DNA from: Parastagonospora avenae f. sp. tritici 18332-5
Lineage: Eukaryota > Ascomycota > Dothideomycetes > Pleosporales > Phaeosphaeriaceae
NCBI GenBank assembly: GCA_022559985.1
Contig: JAFJTR010000002.1
Span: 186,001 to 250,000 of the forward strand
DNA length: 64,000 bases
Direction of reading: 5' to 3'
Numbering within the stretch: position 1 is the first letter of the stretch; each line of letters begins with the position of its first letter. Shown piece after piece: positions 11,246-23,639 of the stretch. A program made the position numbers and the translations under genes. The notes beneath the pieces are model-generated. The model searched no databases. It was not told the origin of the DNA and saw only the letters and a list, made by a program, of their open reading frames with translations.

Positions 11246-11616
11246 GATGTTGTGGTGGCGCAAAGTATCCAGGTGCAGGAGGCAAAATTGCTCTGGTATC
11301 GGCAAAGCGCGTCTGGTGTGTGAGAGAACAAAGTGGTCGGGTTGGTTGGTTCAGTAATCTAAGAAAGAAGGTTGATAGAACACACGGGCCCTGTCGCGCC
11401 GCAAATAGTCGCCTTGCCAACTTGCCAAGGGTGGTTTGTTAGACAGGAACGGAACGCCCCCGCATGCGCCGATCACGTCGCCCGCAGCTGCGATTTCTAA
11501 CCTCACAACAACCCCCATCTGCGCCTACAGTTCTCCATCTAACCTTGCGCCGACTATATCCATCTCAATCTCTCTCACCATACCCATTGCGCCTCAAAAC
11601 ACTCACGCGATCAACA
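11246..11616. promoter_or_regulatory. shared divergent promoter region, RPB9 / PIN1
   Basis: A 371-base spacer between the ATGs of RPB9 (leftward) and the prolyl isomerase (rightward). The half near PIN1 is pyrimidine-rich on the plus strand, as is common in fungal leaders. Confidence 0.5.
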
Positions 11617-12343
11617 ATGGTAAGCTCTTTGGCCGCCACGCGCCGTCATCCGAGTCGCAACTCACACTGTGTAGTCCTCAGAGGAGACGGGTCTGCCCCA
11701 GGGCTGGGAGGTTCGCCGCTCCAACACCAAGAACTTGCCATACTACTTCCATCCCGAAACCAAAGACTCGCGATGGGAGCCTCCAGCGGGTACCGATCCC
11801 GAGAAGCTCAAGGAGTTCATGGCAGCGAACCACAGCTCAAAGGGCGTTGCGCCGGCAAACTTTACGCAGACGGGAGATAAGATTCGCGCTGCGCATCTGC
11901 TCGTGAAGCATCGCGATAGCAGGCGTCCGGCTAGCTGGCGGGAACCCAAGATCACCCGGTCTAAGGCAGAAGCGGAGGAACTGATTAAGAAATACCAGTC
12001 TCAGATCCTGGCATTCGAGAAATCCGACGAACACAGTGACCCCAATCCCAAATCGCTATCCGAGCTCGCGACAACAGAGTCGGACTGTAGCAGCGCACGT
12101 AAAGGCGGCGACCTGTAAGTGCCAGAGTATCGTGCAGAACTTGGTCACTTCTAACGTGTGTAGTGGTTTCTTTGGCCATGGTGACATGCAAAAGGAGTTT
12201 GAGACCGCAGCTTTTGATCTCAAACCTGGAGGTGTCAGCGAGATAGTTGACACAGCATCGGGACTGCATTTGATTCAGAGGTAGACAAGACGTGCTCACT
12301 AAGATAGCAACATGCTGACAGCGTGCGCAACAGGTTAGAATGA
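11617..12343 (+). CDS. ESS1: PIN1/ESS1-type peptidyl-prolyl isomerase (WW + parvulin)
   Basis: A phospho-Ser/Thr-Pro-directed isomerase acting on the RNA polymerase II tail and cell-cycle proteins. Four exons: 11617-11619 (the ATG alone), 11675-12114, 12164-12280 and 12334-12343, giving 189 residues. The WW domain (LPQGWEVRRSN ... YYFHP ... SRWEPP) fills about residues 7-38. The parvulin domain starts at IRAAHLLVKHRDSRRP (phosphate-binding Lys/Arg loop), continues through SDCSSARKGGDLGFFGHG and ends in GLHLIQR. The last intron is inferred: with it the protein ends LIQRLE, like the RTE end of human PIN1; without it a TAG at 12282 gives LIQR. The start exon of a single codon is supported by GTAAGC and by SSEETGLPQGW being in phase. 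Confidence 0.94.
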
Positions 12344-13924
12344 TCTGGGACACACTTGCGGTTGCTGCCCAACCATGGCGACGGCCGTCGGTTAAAAGGC
12401 GCGATTTACGATAGGACGTGTAAAGTAGCGCGATACGGGCTGGACGTAGGTATTCAATGTGGCTTAGGCTGCAGTATCAAAAATTGCTCATCGCATGTTC
12501 AACAAGAGTAGGATGCACGTGCTGGCCCTCGTTCTGCAATACAATCGAACCACGTATCTGGTCTTTATTTGTTGTTTGTCGACGCGTGGTGCTTTCTCCG
12601 CGAGTCTTGATTGTTAAAGTTTGACGGGCCGATGGCTACATGGCAAGGTGAGGAGCTGACGGCAAGCAGGCCACGCCTCGTGAGGATGCATGCGGTGCTA
12701 GCGTATCTATTTACCATACCGCGTACCGGACCACAACCATGGTCTCAAAGAGACCTAGTCCTAGACCCTCCCTATGTTGGACTTGACGAGGAGGAGAAAA
12801 ACCCTCATACCGGTGTGAACAGTGCGAGAGGAAAAGCACATATATCTTCCGGCGCACCTGGACGTTCCTTTGTCCCACGTGTTCCCCAAGCTGCGTTGCA
12901 AATTGCGTCGCACAAGGCCCAGCACCGTTTCGAAATTTCGACGCCCAGCCACCGTGCGCCACACTACCCGAGGTACGGTAAGCCAGTCCCTGCTACGCCC
13001 GTTTAACAATCCAACAAAAGATTGCGCAGAGCATCTACACTTAACAAAACGCTCACTTCTGCCTCCCAGACCCCAGCGTTGAACGTTACGCCCTCTATCC
13101 CCCGTTTCATTCTACGCTACCGCCGTTGGCCGCTTTCAGCATATTTGAACGTTGGAACTTTGCCAAAGCCAGCCCCGGATCTTCCCGACTGGTTTCCCTC
13201 AACGCTCTGACGTAGCTGGTATGTGTTTTTTAATTGTCGCGTCACCAAAACCTGCATGTTCTGGCCCCAAAGGACGCGTTACTCGTAAGCCTGTCCTGCC
13301 CGATCGGGACCAACATGCAGTCCTCTCAGGCCTGCCGTCTAGCCGGTCATGCAGCTTGCTGCAGTCGACTGGGCATCAGATCCGACTGCTTGGGCTGATG
13401 ACCCCTGTTTCTGTTCATTGTCCGCGCGACGGCCGCGCTCTGAGAAAGCTGCGCCCGGCCTTGAGGGAAAGCCCCCAATGATGACCGTTCTGACCAACGG
13501 CACAGACTCGCTCCTTCTTACCGCGCATTGGCAACTGCTGCCCGCTGCGGCCACACCTTTCCTCATCCTGGTAAGGAACTTTCGGCCCTACGTCAACATG
13601 GCATTTTCGCTGATTTACCATCAAGTGGCACCCGTGTATGGCGCATAGCCCCTGCCTTGCTCACACGCCCAGGGCCCCAGTCCTGTTTACACGCCAAGAC
13701 CTTCGATTGCAGCTATATCCGCGATCCTTTCACCCTCCTGCCTCTGCCGTCGCCAACACCCCTTCACCAAATATCTAGAAATTTCCGACCTTCTCTTGAC
13801 GCTACAAATAGCAGCCCACCTTCCTTTGAAACACTAACCTCATATTATCCAGCACTCATCGACCTCGCACCTTAACACTCCTCGACACCTCACTGATCCG
13901 CTACACACCTCGTCCAGCACCACC
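12344..13924. other. long intergenic region with pyrimidine-rich leader
   Basis: About 1.6 kb without a recognisable gene. Open frames on both strands are short and motif-free. The last 200 bases before 13925 are C/T-rich on the plus strand, as expected for the 5' leader of the next gene. Confidence 0.5.
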
Positions 13925-14876
13925 ATGGCGACATTTCAGCCCGCCAAGCCTCTCTATCACGATCCTGCTCCCGCTCTGACCCGCTCTCGACGCAGCTCCA
14001 GTCGCATGAGCCTTGCTTCCATGTCCAGATCCAACTCTCACCTCGAGTCACCCCGCGCTCACTGCCCCAAGGACGGCGATGCATTCAGCTATGATCCCGC
14101 CCACCTCCAGCTTTGGTATCTTCCCCAGGAGATCTGGGACCGTCTCCCTGCCAGCATGCAGTCGAGCCTGACCGCCGTCCAGCACTCTGGCGCAGCTGTC
14201 CTGACTGGTGAGTGCTAATTTCCTCACGCCACCTGCACCAGCTCCCCATTGGCCACCCATCGTTCGATGCGCTTGCACATCACAGAGACACATGCGGGGA
14301 CATTGCTAACATCGCTCAGGGTTTGCTCGCCTTGACAAATATACCCAGGACCAGGATGAGCTGGTCGAAATGGACGAACTTCCACCGCCCAAGTTTAGGA
14401 CTATCAGCAATGCTAGTAGCGTCTTCGCTTCCGATTCTTCGTCTGCAACAACCGCCTCTTCAGCCTCACAGTCAGGCGGTGCCTCCCCAGTCGTACACTC
14501 CCTCTTGCGCCCACAGACTCGACCAACCTTCTCTCCAGTCTCTCTTGGTCCCCCGGCAGACTTGTTTGACAGGCGAAGCCGCTCCCGTGACCGATCCTTC
14601 TCCACTCCACTTGAGCCTCATGATGCCTACTATGCGACGGAGCTCTCGTATCTGCGCACCGAGGCCCTCCCCCGTCTTCGCCACTTAGGTCGCAAGGTAG
14701 ACTTTGAGTGGGTGGACGCCAAGCGTAGCGCATCTCTTTCTCCTGAAGACGTCAATGCCTTTGAGAACTGGTGGGCCGAGAAGACCTGCACCATCAACAG
14801 CGTCTACGAAAAGGGCAAGCGTCTTGCAGATGCGCTTGGCCTTGTGCCCACCGGCATGGGATGGTGTGCCCCGTAG
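13925..14876 (+). CDS. conserved-looking fungal protein of unknown function
   Basis: Two exons, 13925-14207 and 14320-14876, join in phase (VLTG|FARLDKY) and give 279 residues. I recognise no named domain. The N-terminal 45 residues are Ser/Arg-rich (RSRRSSSRMSL), a likely phosphorylation region. Next comes an ordered patch with aromatic residues (YDPAHLQLWYLPQEIWDRLP). A Ser-rich disordered middle follows, then an ordered, charged C-terminus (LSYLRTEALPRLRHLG ... FENWWAEKT ... GLVPTGMGW) that looks like a small helical domain. The start has a CACCATGG context. The 112-base intron is twice the local norm. Soluble; no signal peptide. Confidence 0.75.
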
Positions 14877-15765
14877 CTGCTATTGAGGTGGATTACTCAC
14901 GTAGTCCTGCAATTGGTTGCTGCGTACTTCAATTATGCGACACTTCGACTAGGATAGTCAGGCGGTCGCTGAGGTTTTTTCATCTCATACCCTTTCAATT
15001 ACAGTTTCATTCTATGGTCTTCGTCATTCAGCGTGGAGTCGGGGTATCTATTGGGAGATGGCATATACACAAGAGATTGGACCTCTTCGAGGATTTACAG
15101 CTGGAGAGGACATGGCGTCTATGGAAGTGCTTCATACACGCGTGTTCCTTTCATTCTTCGATGCTCGGAGACACCGGGCACCACTCTCATACCTAGGAGG
15201 ATTCCCTCATGCAGCATTCAGTTGCCAGCTAGCAAATGATCACAGTAACGACACAACATATTTCTATTCTCATGATGTAAGCATCGTGATTGGTGACTGG
15301 ACGCAAACATGTAGGAAGTGCTTTTTCATTGTGCTGTCAGGTTTGCACACTTGCTCTTGCCTCGTGTAAGCCTCACTTTAGCAGCGTTGCCTTTCCAAGA
15401 CATGCTTTGCTCGCAGCTCGAGTGACGTGAGGTTAGCTCCAGACCCTTGCGCAATTCCATGGCCGGAGCGATGCTCCGCCGCACATGCTGCACGCCCCCG
15501 CCACATCATGACCTAAGGCTGAGATCAGCACCGTCACCTTGTGTCTAACGCCGCGGAAATTGGAACACCAACATTGCGGGCGCGAGGCTGAAACCAACAG
15601 AAATGCCACAAGTTACGAGCACACAAGTCAGCCAAAAGTGACGTCGCTGCAAGACAAGAATGTTTCGGAATCTTCTAGTTGGCTGACTGACATAACACAG
15701 AGCGCAGTAACCACGACCCTGCTCCTTCCCCGGAGAGTACAACGTTGACGTTCGGTGTAATTTCA
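14877..15765. other. convergent 3' spacer without a gene
   Basis: An 889-base spacer between two convergent genes. An open frame at 15058-15369 on the plus strand has no motif and overlaps a plausible 3' untranslated region. Nothing supported. Confidence 0.45.
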
Positions 15766-17755
15766 TCACTCATAATCGTCGTCGTGATCGGAATCGATGC
15801 GTGGTTGTTTTCGATCCCGAGAGCTCCGCCCGGCCTTGTCTCGGGGCATTGCAATTCGCGTGGCAGCGAAACCCGGACCGTCTGCCTCGTCGCGACCACC
15901 TGTCAAATGCTCAGCCAAGGTCTGTCATGCAGAAGGTTTGTACAGTAATATCAGATGGGGAAGAGTGGAAGGTTCACTTACCACCAGCGTCTTCGTCGTT
16001 GTCTTCGAAACTGCCTGCGCGACCGGCAGGGCGCGGAACAGGGGAGTCGTACTCGTCGCTGCCGAACTCTCGACGTGTCTGTTGTTGCTGGGGGTAGGGC
16101 GGTCTACGTTGCCTGCCTCCTCTTCTGACCGCGGAGAAGGGCATGGATTTGGGCATCATGCCATTTTCTCGCCGGCCTGTTGGGTCTATGAAGCGTGGCT
16201 GCGGTCCTCTTCCTCGGACTTCTCTGCCAACGTAAGGATTACCCAGACCAACACCTTCTATGTCGGCAATGGAGATTTCGTCCTCGTAGGACATGTTCAT
16301 GGGTACTTGGCCGGGGCGGATTCCCATTTGTTGCCGCGGATCCATCATTCCTGCTTGTATCTTGCTCAAGCCTGGTATACTGGCTTGCATGGTGTATGGA
16401 TTTTCTCCACCCACTGCCATGTTGGGCGGCATGGGTATTGTTGGACCCAACCCCATACTAGCCAGCTTCTGCGCCAGCATGGGATCATTCATCATGGCAT
16501 TCGGATCCATCCCCGTTCCCATCGGTCCACCCAGTCCAGCAAACGGTGGCCGCGGACTACTCACACTGCCTGATTTACTCGACTTCGCTTTCCTTAGCGC
16601 ATCGAATCTCTCATCAAGCGCTTCGAAGATGTCGTCCTTGAGGCCCTGGAGCTCTTCCTTCCGTCGCTTATCCTCTTTTTTTTTTTCCTTCTTGCTCATC
16701 TTCTCCTCCTTTTCACTGTCGTCTTTCTTGCACCCAGAATGATCCCCACAGTCTTTCCCAAGATCTTTCTTAAGAATATACCGTATCTCACCGCTTCCAT
16801 ACCGTCCTTCGCCGTCCGAATCCCCGCCGTCATCGCGCGAGCGGTACAGCACACGATGCCCTTCGCGACATGTACAATTCGTAGTGCAAATACATGCGTC
16901 GAGGAAGTCGTCACCTTTGATCCACTCTTTTCCGGAGCCGCCTGCCGTTTTACGATGTATGCGCTCCGCCGTTGTAGTCGAAGTATGCGACCGCGAGATC
17001 TTAGGCGATGGGGCAGCGTATGCTCCCATGGCTATGTGTTTATTTGCTCCTTGTGGACGGCGAGGTGGACGTGCGGTCGCACTAGACCTGCTACCTACTG
17101 ATCGAGGTCCGAATGCATATGGATTCTGGCCGTGAGGAGGACCGCTGCTGTAGCGAGGTGGTAGGTCGGGCATACCATTCATTCCTTGAGGTGGGCCGCC
17201 CATCATGCCGCCTGGTCGTTGCATATCGCCCATGTCTGGAGGTGGACGCCCTCCCATATCACCAAGACCTCCGCTCATACCACCAGGCCCTCCCATACCC
17301 ATCGGACCTCCCATGCCAGGAGGTCCCATTCCACCTCCCATGCCCATCGGCGGCCCACTCATCCTCGGATTCCCCATCGCCATAGCCGGATATCCCATCC
17401 CCCCAGGCGCACTCCTCGGCCTGTCCTCCTCATAAAACTCCATACCTCTTCCCATCCCCATCCCTCTCCCACCCATTCCCCCCCTCATACCCATACCAAA
17501 CCCTCCTCCCCTAGGCATCCGCGGCATCTCCATATCCAACTCACTCTCGCTCTCACTTTCCCACTCGTCTTCCTCTCCGTAATCAACCCTCAATCTGCGC
17601 GGATGCGGGTATGGGCGTGGCCGCGGCCGTCTTCTCGGCGGAGGAGGCGGATAGATAGCGAACGGCGAGCCGGCGGGGACTTGTATGCGGCCGTAAGGGG
17701 CGTAGATGGTAGGGACGTCGACGCAGGGCGGGGGCGTCGAGTGTGATGCGCCCAT
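15766..17755 (-). CDS. Gly/Met-rich protein with myristoylation-type N-terminus and conserved Cys cluster
   Basis: Exons 17755-15982 and 15899-15766 join in phase (DAG|GRDEADG) and give 635 residues. No named family is recognised. The N-terminus MGASHS fits the N-myristoylation pattern (Gly2, Ser6). Residues about 35-55 are Pro/Arg-rich, then an acidic ESESESELDMEM run, then about 130 residues of Gly/Met/Pro repeats of the GMGG, MGMG type. An ordered-looking block follows: GSGKEWIKGDDFLDACICTTNCTC, i.e. a C-x-C-x3-C-x-C cluster, then GHRVLYRSR. A Lys/Glu coiled-coil stretch (KKEKKKEDKRRKEELQ) and an Arg-rich tail ending DSDHDDDYE complete it. The frame is open for another 139 codons upstream, but MGAS is the only start with sensible composition. 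Confidence 0.75.
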
Positions 17756-18566
17756 GAGTACGAAGGAAAGTGTGTGACGGGACGAGGTGTGATTGCTGCT
17801 TTGGTGTTCGTGCGCAGATGGATGCGAACAGAACGTCCCTCTGAGCTGAAGGAAGGCGAGCAGTCTGATGACCGACCGGACAGGTGAGATGTGTGTGTCG
17901 AGACGACAGCAATGCATTTGTTTGCTAGATGCGTTGCACGAGCCAAATAAGCTCGTCCCGACTATGTGTGTGTTGGGGTCATACGCACAATTAGGTATAC
18001 CTATGCGGACGGTGATACAGTGTGACAGACGGGCTTGCGCGCGGGCATCGTTGTTTGCCATCGAGCATGAAATCCATATCAGCTTCAAGATGCACAACGT
18101 AATGACACCCCGCATGCAAATAGTTCCCAAGAAGTTTTTAAAGTCATGTATATTCAACTGCTCTGTTCGCATCAGTCATTACACTGAGACAGTCAAAAGA
18201 AGTCAAGTCAGGTCATTAAGTAACCCCTCCAACCCCTGCGAACTCCCAATCCAAAGAGCAGCCCGCCCTAAAAATCAAGACATAAAGCAATAACAAGAAA
18301 TGAAGTTTTTCGGTGCGACAGCTTCGCCCTCGGTCTGTTCCAACATGGGTGGTTCAATGTTTGTACAAGCGCTCAGCGCCCATGCTCCGTATCTCTCCGC
18401 CGCCGCTCCCACCAAAATCGCAAACGGAGCCGAGGCGACAATGAAGATAAATGACGAATCTGCAACACAAAGAAAGAGCGCAAGTAAGTGAGTGTTCTAA
18501 TAAAACAATCTGTGTTCTCGTAAAAGGGGTATCGATGATGAAGTGTGATAATGCAAGAGAGAGGGC
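17756..18566. other. spacer between two leftward genes
   Basis: An 811-base region holding the promoter and leader of the Gly/Met-rich gene and the 3' end of BUD4. Open frames here are continuations of flanking frames and carry no motifs. Confidence 0.45.
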
Positions 18567-21500
18567 TTAGAAAATCATCGATCGAACCTGCTCCCGGCGC
18601 CCTGACGATCCTGTCTTGTTTGCTTCACGTGGCCTTGGTGGCGGCGCGTGCGACATGCGATGGTCTTTCGCTGGTGGAGTGGGTGCGTTCGATTGGGTTC
18701 GCGAGTGTCCCTTCACCGGACTTGAGGGGACAGACTTGCTCTGTGGTGCGGCGAACACATCGTGCGACTGCGTCCGTTGATGAGTTGGTCGGTTGGCGTT
18801 GCCGTTTTCTTGGAGGGGGCGTGTCTGTTGAGCTGGAACACCAGCTTGTGATCGTGCAGCCTTTTCTTTGCGCTCCTTCTCGAGAATCATGGAGATCCAG
18901 CCCTTCTTCGCTGCAATATCGCGGCCGACAGTCTCAGCCAAGACCTTCATCCATCCCTCTTTTTGCTCGCGTGTGTCGGCATAGAAGTCAATGACCTCGC
19001 CGTTTGCAAAGCGGATGCGGAAGCCTTCCTCGACGAACATGTAGCCCTCTTCATCCTCAGCAAAGCCAGACTTGCGCCGTCCACCAGTCTTGGTAGACTG
19101 TGGTTGTTGCAATGCGCCTTTGTCGTCAAATAGCTTAGTCGCCTTGGCCAGATTGATTGTTGCTCTTGGCTGTCGTGTTGCCTCATGGTAGGCGGTCAGC
19201 TTCGTACCTTGGAGGCGGAAGAAGCGGCGACGCCAGTACTGTCCATTTGTTAGTAGCTAATCACAGTCAATGTTTCGAATTTTGCACTTACAGGACAATC
19301 GCCACCTTGCTGGCTTAGACATCCTTCCCAGTTGATGTCCTTAACTTCTTCGGCTTCCTTCAGCTCGCGAATGCAAGCATTCATGCTCTTGGGCATATCT
19401 TCGTCCTTGGCACCCTTTGGCTTCGGAACATAAAGAAGCTGCACGGTAAGCTTGCCAACGCGGTAAGGTGGGCGCCTAACGACAGTTCCGCGCTTGCTCT
19501 TGACACTGCTTGCACCAGTGGTGTCAACAGCCCACTCATTAAAGCAGGGGATATCGACAGTCAATGGGCGACCATACGCTTGGTTCTCGTGGTTGTTCAG
19601 GCATACGTAGGCACGTGCGAAAGAACCATCGGGCCCAACTAGGTCGTGCAGAAGATCCCATGCAGTGGCCTGGTGGTTGCGCTTTGCGGCGGCTTGAGCT
19701 TCTTGCTGCTCCTGGAATGCAATGCGGTCGGCTTCCTCTTGCGCCTTGCGCTCCTGCTCCTTGCGCTTCTTGGGAGACGACAGTAGGTTTCGGAAGGCGG
19801 AGTGCGACTTCTTGTGGTTGACTGTCCGGACTGGTGCAGCCACAATTTGTGGAACTGCAGGAGGCTCCAGCTTGGTTTGAAGGGTGAGCTGAAACTCGAG
19901 GTCGTCCAAAACGACAAGTTCGAATTCCTGGCCGATGGGCGCGGACTGACCAAGCTCCAACCAAGAAGTGGTCACACAATGCAAACCGTTGTCGAGTGTC
20001 AATTGGAAATGAGTGCGCTCGGTCTTTGGCAGAGGAAGGTCGAGGTCTTTGACCCCAATAACCTTGACGAAGACGCGGCCTCGCTCTTCACCGTCCTCAA
20101 AATCATCATCATCGCCCTGCTCGGCAACAGAGTCCAGGCCACCTTGTACAGCGGACTCCTGGCCAGGAAGAGGAGGCACGGGGCCGGTAGCAGTTGGAAC
20201 ACGACGTCCAGATGTTGTTCGAATGCTCTTGCGGCGCGGCTTACCATTCCATGGTTCTTTAGTCCACGCTGGCTTGCGCTCGGCACTCGTCTTACGTGGG
20301 CCGGTAGCGGCAGTTGCACTCTCTGAAGGCTTCTCGTCGCTAAATTGACGGCTGCTCGCAACAACTACCTTGGTGTTCTCGCGCATGAGGTATCCTTTCT
20401 GTTGAGGGGCGCTGTTAGCGGGACTGTCTCTGTACACAAAGTCCGGACCGGACATTTGTGGTGCTGCATCTTGACGAGCAGCACTATCGGCAGGGAACTG
20501 GGCGAAAGGGGGTATAGGGAAAAGGGCATGTACCTTCTGTGCCTCGATGATATGGTTGAACTCCTTGTCCAACCCGAAGCTGAGATCATGCGAGTCATCG
20601 CCGATGTCGATATCAAGCATTCGGTTCTCCTTGTTCGAGATGCTCATTTGCGTGTCTTCGTCATCCACATGACCAAGCTCAAAGGTCAAAGACTGGCGTT
20701 TCGGGCTCCTGACAGGGACAGGGGGTGCATGTTCACCACTGACCTGTCGACGCGCGACAGCCAGATCAACCTCATCTGGAATCAATGATGGACGGGTCTT
20801 TAACTTCCCACCTCGGATAGTAGCCTCTCGCTGAGGCACTTCCGGCTCTTCTTCATGCGCAGGTGGTGAGATAACGACAGGGTGTCGGATCACGGAATCA
20901 GGTGTATTTGGTTCAGACTGAGCATCGACTTCGTTCGACTCTGGCGTGGCAGGTCGGCGCAAGAACTCGCGCATTGCATCCATCTTAGGCGCAGTATCAA
21001 GCGGACTGGGTGCAGTTGCGAAAGACGCCTTTAGAGGATCGAGACTCAGATCCATCTTGTCGCCATCGAAAGACGAGTACATCTCTTCTTGGCGGGCTTG
21101 CTTGTCTGCCGCAGCTGGAGATACAGCGGTTGGCGTAGGAGGCCCAGAGCTGTCAATGGTGCTATGCGTGGTTGGCTGCTCCTCGGGATCGGGAGAGTAC
21201 TGGCTAGCTTCGTCTTCTTCTTGAGGCTGGTGCTGAACAGGATGACGCACTACAGAGCTCTCACGCTCGTAGTCCTCAAGCAGAGACATCTCAGTCCCAT
21301 CGACCTCAGTCATATCTGCGAAAGAGTAGGCATCGATGACGCTGTCGGCCTCGCTCTCGGGCACGTTGTCGTTCTGATGCGCAAGCTCATCAAAGTTGGA
21401 TGAGCACTCGCGTGAAGGAATCGGGACGTCGGGGTCCAAGTCCGCGAGATCGCCATAGCTGCGCTCGGGGCTAGACTCGGCATCGTAGTGGAAGCTCTCT

Positions 21501-23178
21501 TCTTCTTCTTCTTCTTCTTCTTCTTCTTCTTCGAAGTTGCGGCTCTTGACCCGTCGGAGAATAGATTCGCGGGAGATGCGCGGCGCAACGCTAGGCTGGC
21601 CTACTGCAATCTCGGTTTCAGTCTCGGTAAACTCGTCGAGTTCCTCAACCTGCACTTGCACACCATCCTCAACTTTCTTGTCATGGCTCTCTTGGGTCGG
21701 CGTGCTAACATCGCGATCGCCGTCGAAGTTCATCAATCGCAGCCTGTCCTCCAGTGACATGGAACCCTCGCGCATGTTCAACAGGTCGGATTTGGAGATT
21801 CCAGCAGCTTGCGGGAGCTGAGGAAGTGATCGGCGGGAGTCACTGGCGCGCTCTGCTGCAGCAGACAAGCCGATGCTAGAGTCTCGTCGTCGGCTCCCTT
21901 CTTGCGCCAACATACCGGGAAGAGGCGGAAGTGGCCTGGTGTCGCCATCCGAGTTGGTTGAGCCGTGGCGGAAGCCATTCATCGCACCGTTGGGATGAGC
22001 GTTTGGCATAGGGCTGTTGTCGCGGTCGAATACATCATCGTAGAGGTCGGTGAGCGATGTGTTTGCGGCATCGGGGCTCATGTGGCGCCAATCCTCTGGC
22101 AACACAACGGGTGTCTTCTCGGTGTCCTCCAGGGACGCATCGAAGCTGTCATCCTGGTCGAAGCTCATGTCCTCTTCTTCCTCTTCGGACTCGTAGCTGC
22201 CTTCGCGCGACACAGAGGTCACCGAAGGATCGGGAGTGACCATCTCGAATTCAGTGATTCTGGGTGGAGCAGTGTCGAAGGTCACACTCTTAGCATGGCG
22301 GCGCAGCGGGCGCGAGGTTTGTTGCTTGTACTCGTCATCGTCAGACATCATGCTGGAGTCTTGGTTGTACTTGGGCGAGTTGAAGCGCCCGTTGGTGACG
22401 AGCGACGACTTGGTAGGCGAGATGCGGCCTTCATGCGGGGAGTTGTTTTCCTTGGACGGCGATCCAAATGATGATTGTGTGGGCAGTTTGGCAGGAGAAG
22501 TCTTGGAGGGGCTCAGGATGGGTATCCGGGTCTCGCTCTCGGTGCGGCGGTGACCTTTGGTTGGGCTGACCGAGGACTCGCGGGACTCGCGCAGTCCATT
22601 GAGGCCATTACCGCCATAGGCATTGCCTTGGACGGATGCATTGAGAGGTCGTCCGGCGGCCAGTGGACGGTCCAGTGGATGCACTGCAGTGGGGTCGTAC
22701 GTGTTCATCTGTTCGCGTTCGAACATGCTGCTGTTCTTGACACGCGACTGCTTCTTCAGGTTCTCAATGGAGTTGCGCTTGGGCGACAGCTGTGCCGGGG
22801 ACGTCTCGCGCTCGAACTCGTTCTCCGAGTCGAAACGGTTTTTGGGTGACACGGTCTGCTCCTTCCAAAACAAACGCGGGCTGTTGTTGAACGGCGAGCT
22901 CTCCTTGGTCAAGAATACTCTCTGGGCCACGTTAGCGGGCCATGTGCGGTAGGAATGTGGAGTGATGTGGTGGAAGCATACCTTTGTTGTCTGGTTGAAG
23001 CTGGGAGAGTTCCTCCTGCGCTCAGCAGAACTGATCTCAGAAAGAGGACGGCCGCTGCCCTTCGTGGGGGAGGCAGTCGGCGTCTTGTTTATGCGCAGCG
23101 GCGACACCTGAAGACGTCAACGTGAGTATGGACTCGGTGACCGAGGCGCTGGATGCTTACCGCTTCATTGCGCGACAT
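18567..23178 (-). CDS. BUD4: Bud4-like septin-associated protein, anillin-like with PH domain
   Basis: It marks septation and budding sites and anchors septin rings at the cortex. Four exons (23178-23161, 23107-22982, 22921-19292, 19238-18567), all with lengths divisible by three, give 1481 residues. Exon 1 encodes only MSRNEA; the next exon starts VSPLRINKTP. The long N-terminal half is disordered with many SP/TP sites (SPTKG, PLSEIS), fitting cell-cycle kinase control. About 990-1090 is a C2-like anillin-homology block (GRVFVKVIGVKDLDLPLP). The PH domain fills about 1259-1390: YWRRRFFRLQGTKL ... FYADTREQKEGW. The tail is Ser/Pro/Arg-rich. A poly-Glu tract (12 residues) comes from a TTC repeat at 21498-21532. 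Transcribed divergently from MRH4. Confidence 0.93.
21498..21532. repeat. TTC trinucleotide microsatellite inside BUD4
   Basis: About eleven and a half perfect TTC units on the plus strand. On the coding strand they are GAA codons that make a 12-residue poly-Glu run. Being a perfect repeat in frame, it can change length without breaking the gene. Confidence 0.95.
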
Positions 23179-23639
23179 GTTGGCGGGCTGGTTGCTGTGT
23201 ATGCAGCTGCAGTGCGGCTACTTGCGTGGTCGGGGAATGTTTGCGAAGAATGGGCGGACCCGAGAGAAGAGATGCCAGGTAGGCTGTATGTATAACGGAT
23301 GGGTGCAATTAATTATGCAAATGCGAAGTGAAGGTCAACCACAAGGCGCAAGCGCTGTTGTGCGATAGAGAAGCGGAGGAGGAGGATGTGCAGCGCGAGA
23401 GGTCAATATCAAGCACGCGGGCGATATCAGACAGTGTTGTCGACCGGGATGCGGGCAGGCTGGTCGTTTCTACAGCAACGAACCCGCATCGGGCCCTAGC
23501 GCAACGTCTTGCGGCTGCTAGCGCGGCGCCGGGATTTTCGAGATCGTCGGTGCGTGCACATACGTAGGATTAATGGAGCAACTAAAAATGGCTAATTGAA
23601 CATTTTGCTGACATCTTCTTCGCCGCCACCTCTTCACCA
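23179..23639. promoter_or_regulatory. shared divergent promoter region, BUD4 / MRH4
   Basis: A 461-base spacer between two outward-pointing start codons. No clear TATA-like element. It must hold both promoters. Confidence 0.5.

Noticed and set aside
15974..18172. Longer N-terminus (139 extra codons) for the Gly/Met-rich protein
   Set aside because: The extension has no ordered composition; MGASHS gives a myristoylation-type start and a natural boundary. The ORF end at 15974 is also not the real end, since a GTAAGT intron leads to a further in-phase exon.
22475..22849. 124-codon plus-strand frame inside BUD4, and others like it
   Set aside because: Antisense shadows of a long minus-strand coding exon without their own motifs.
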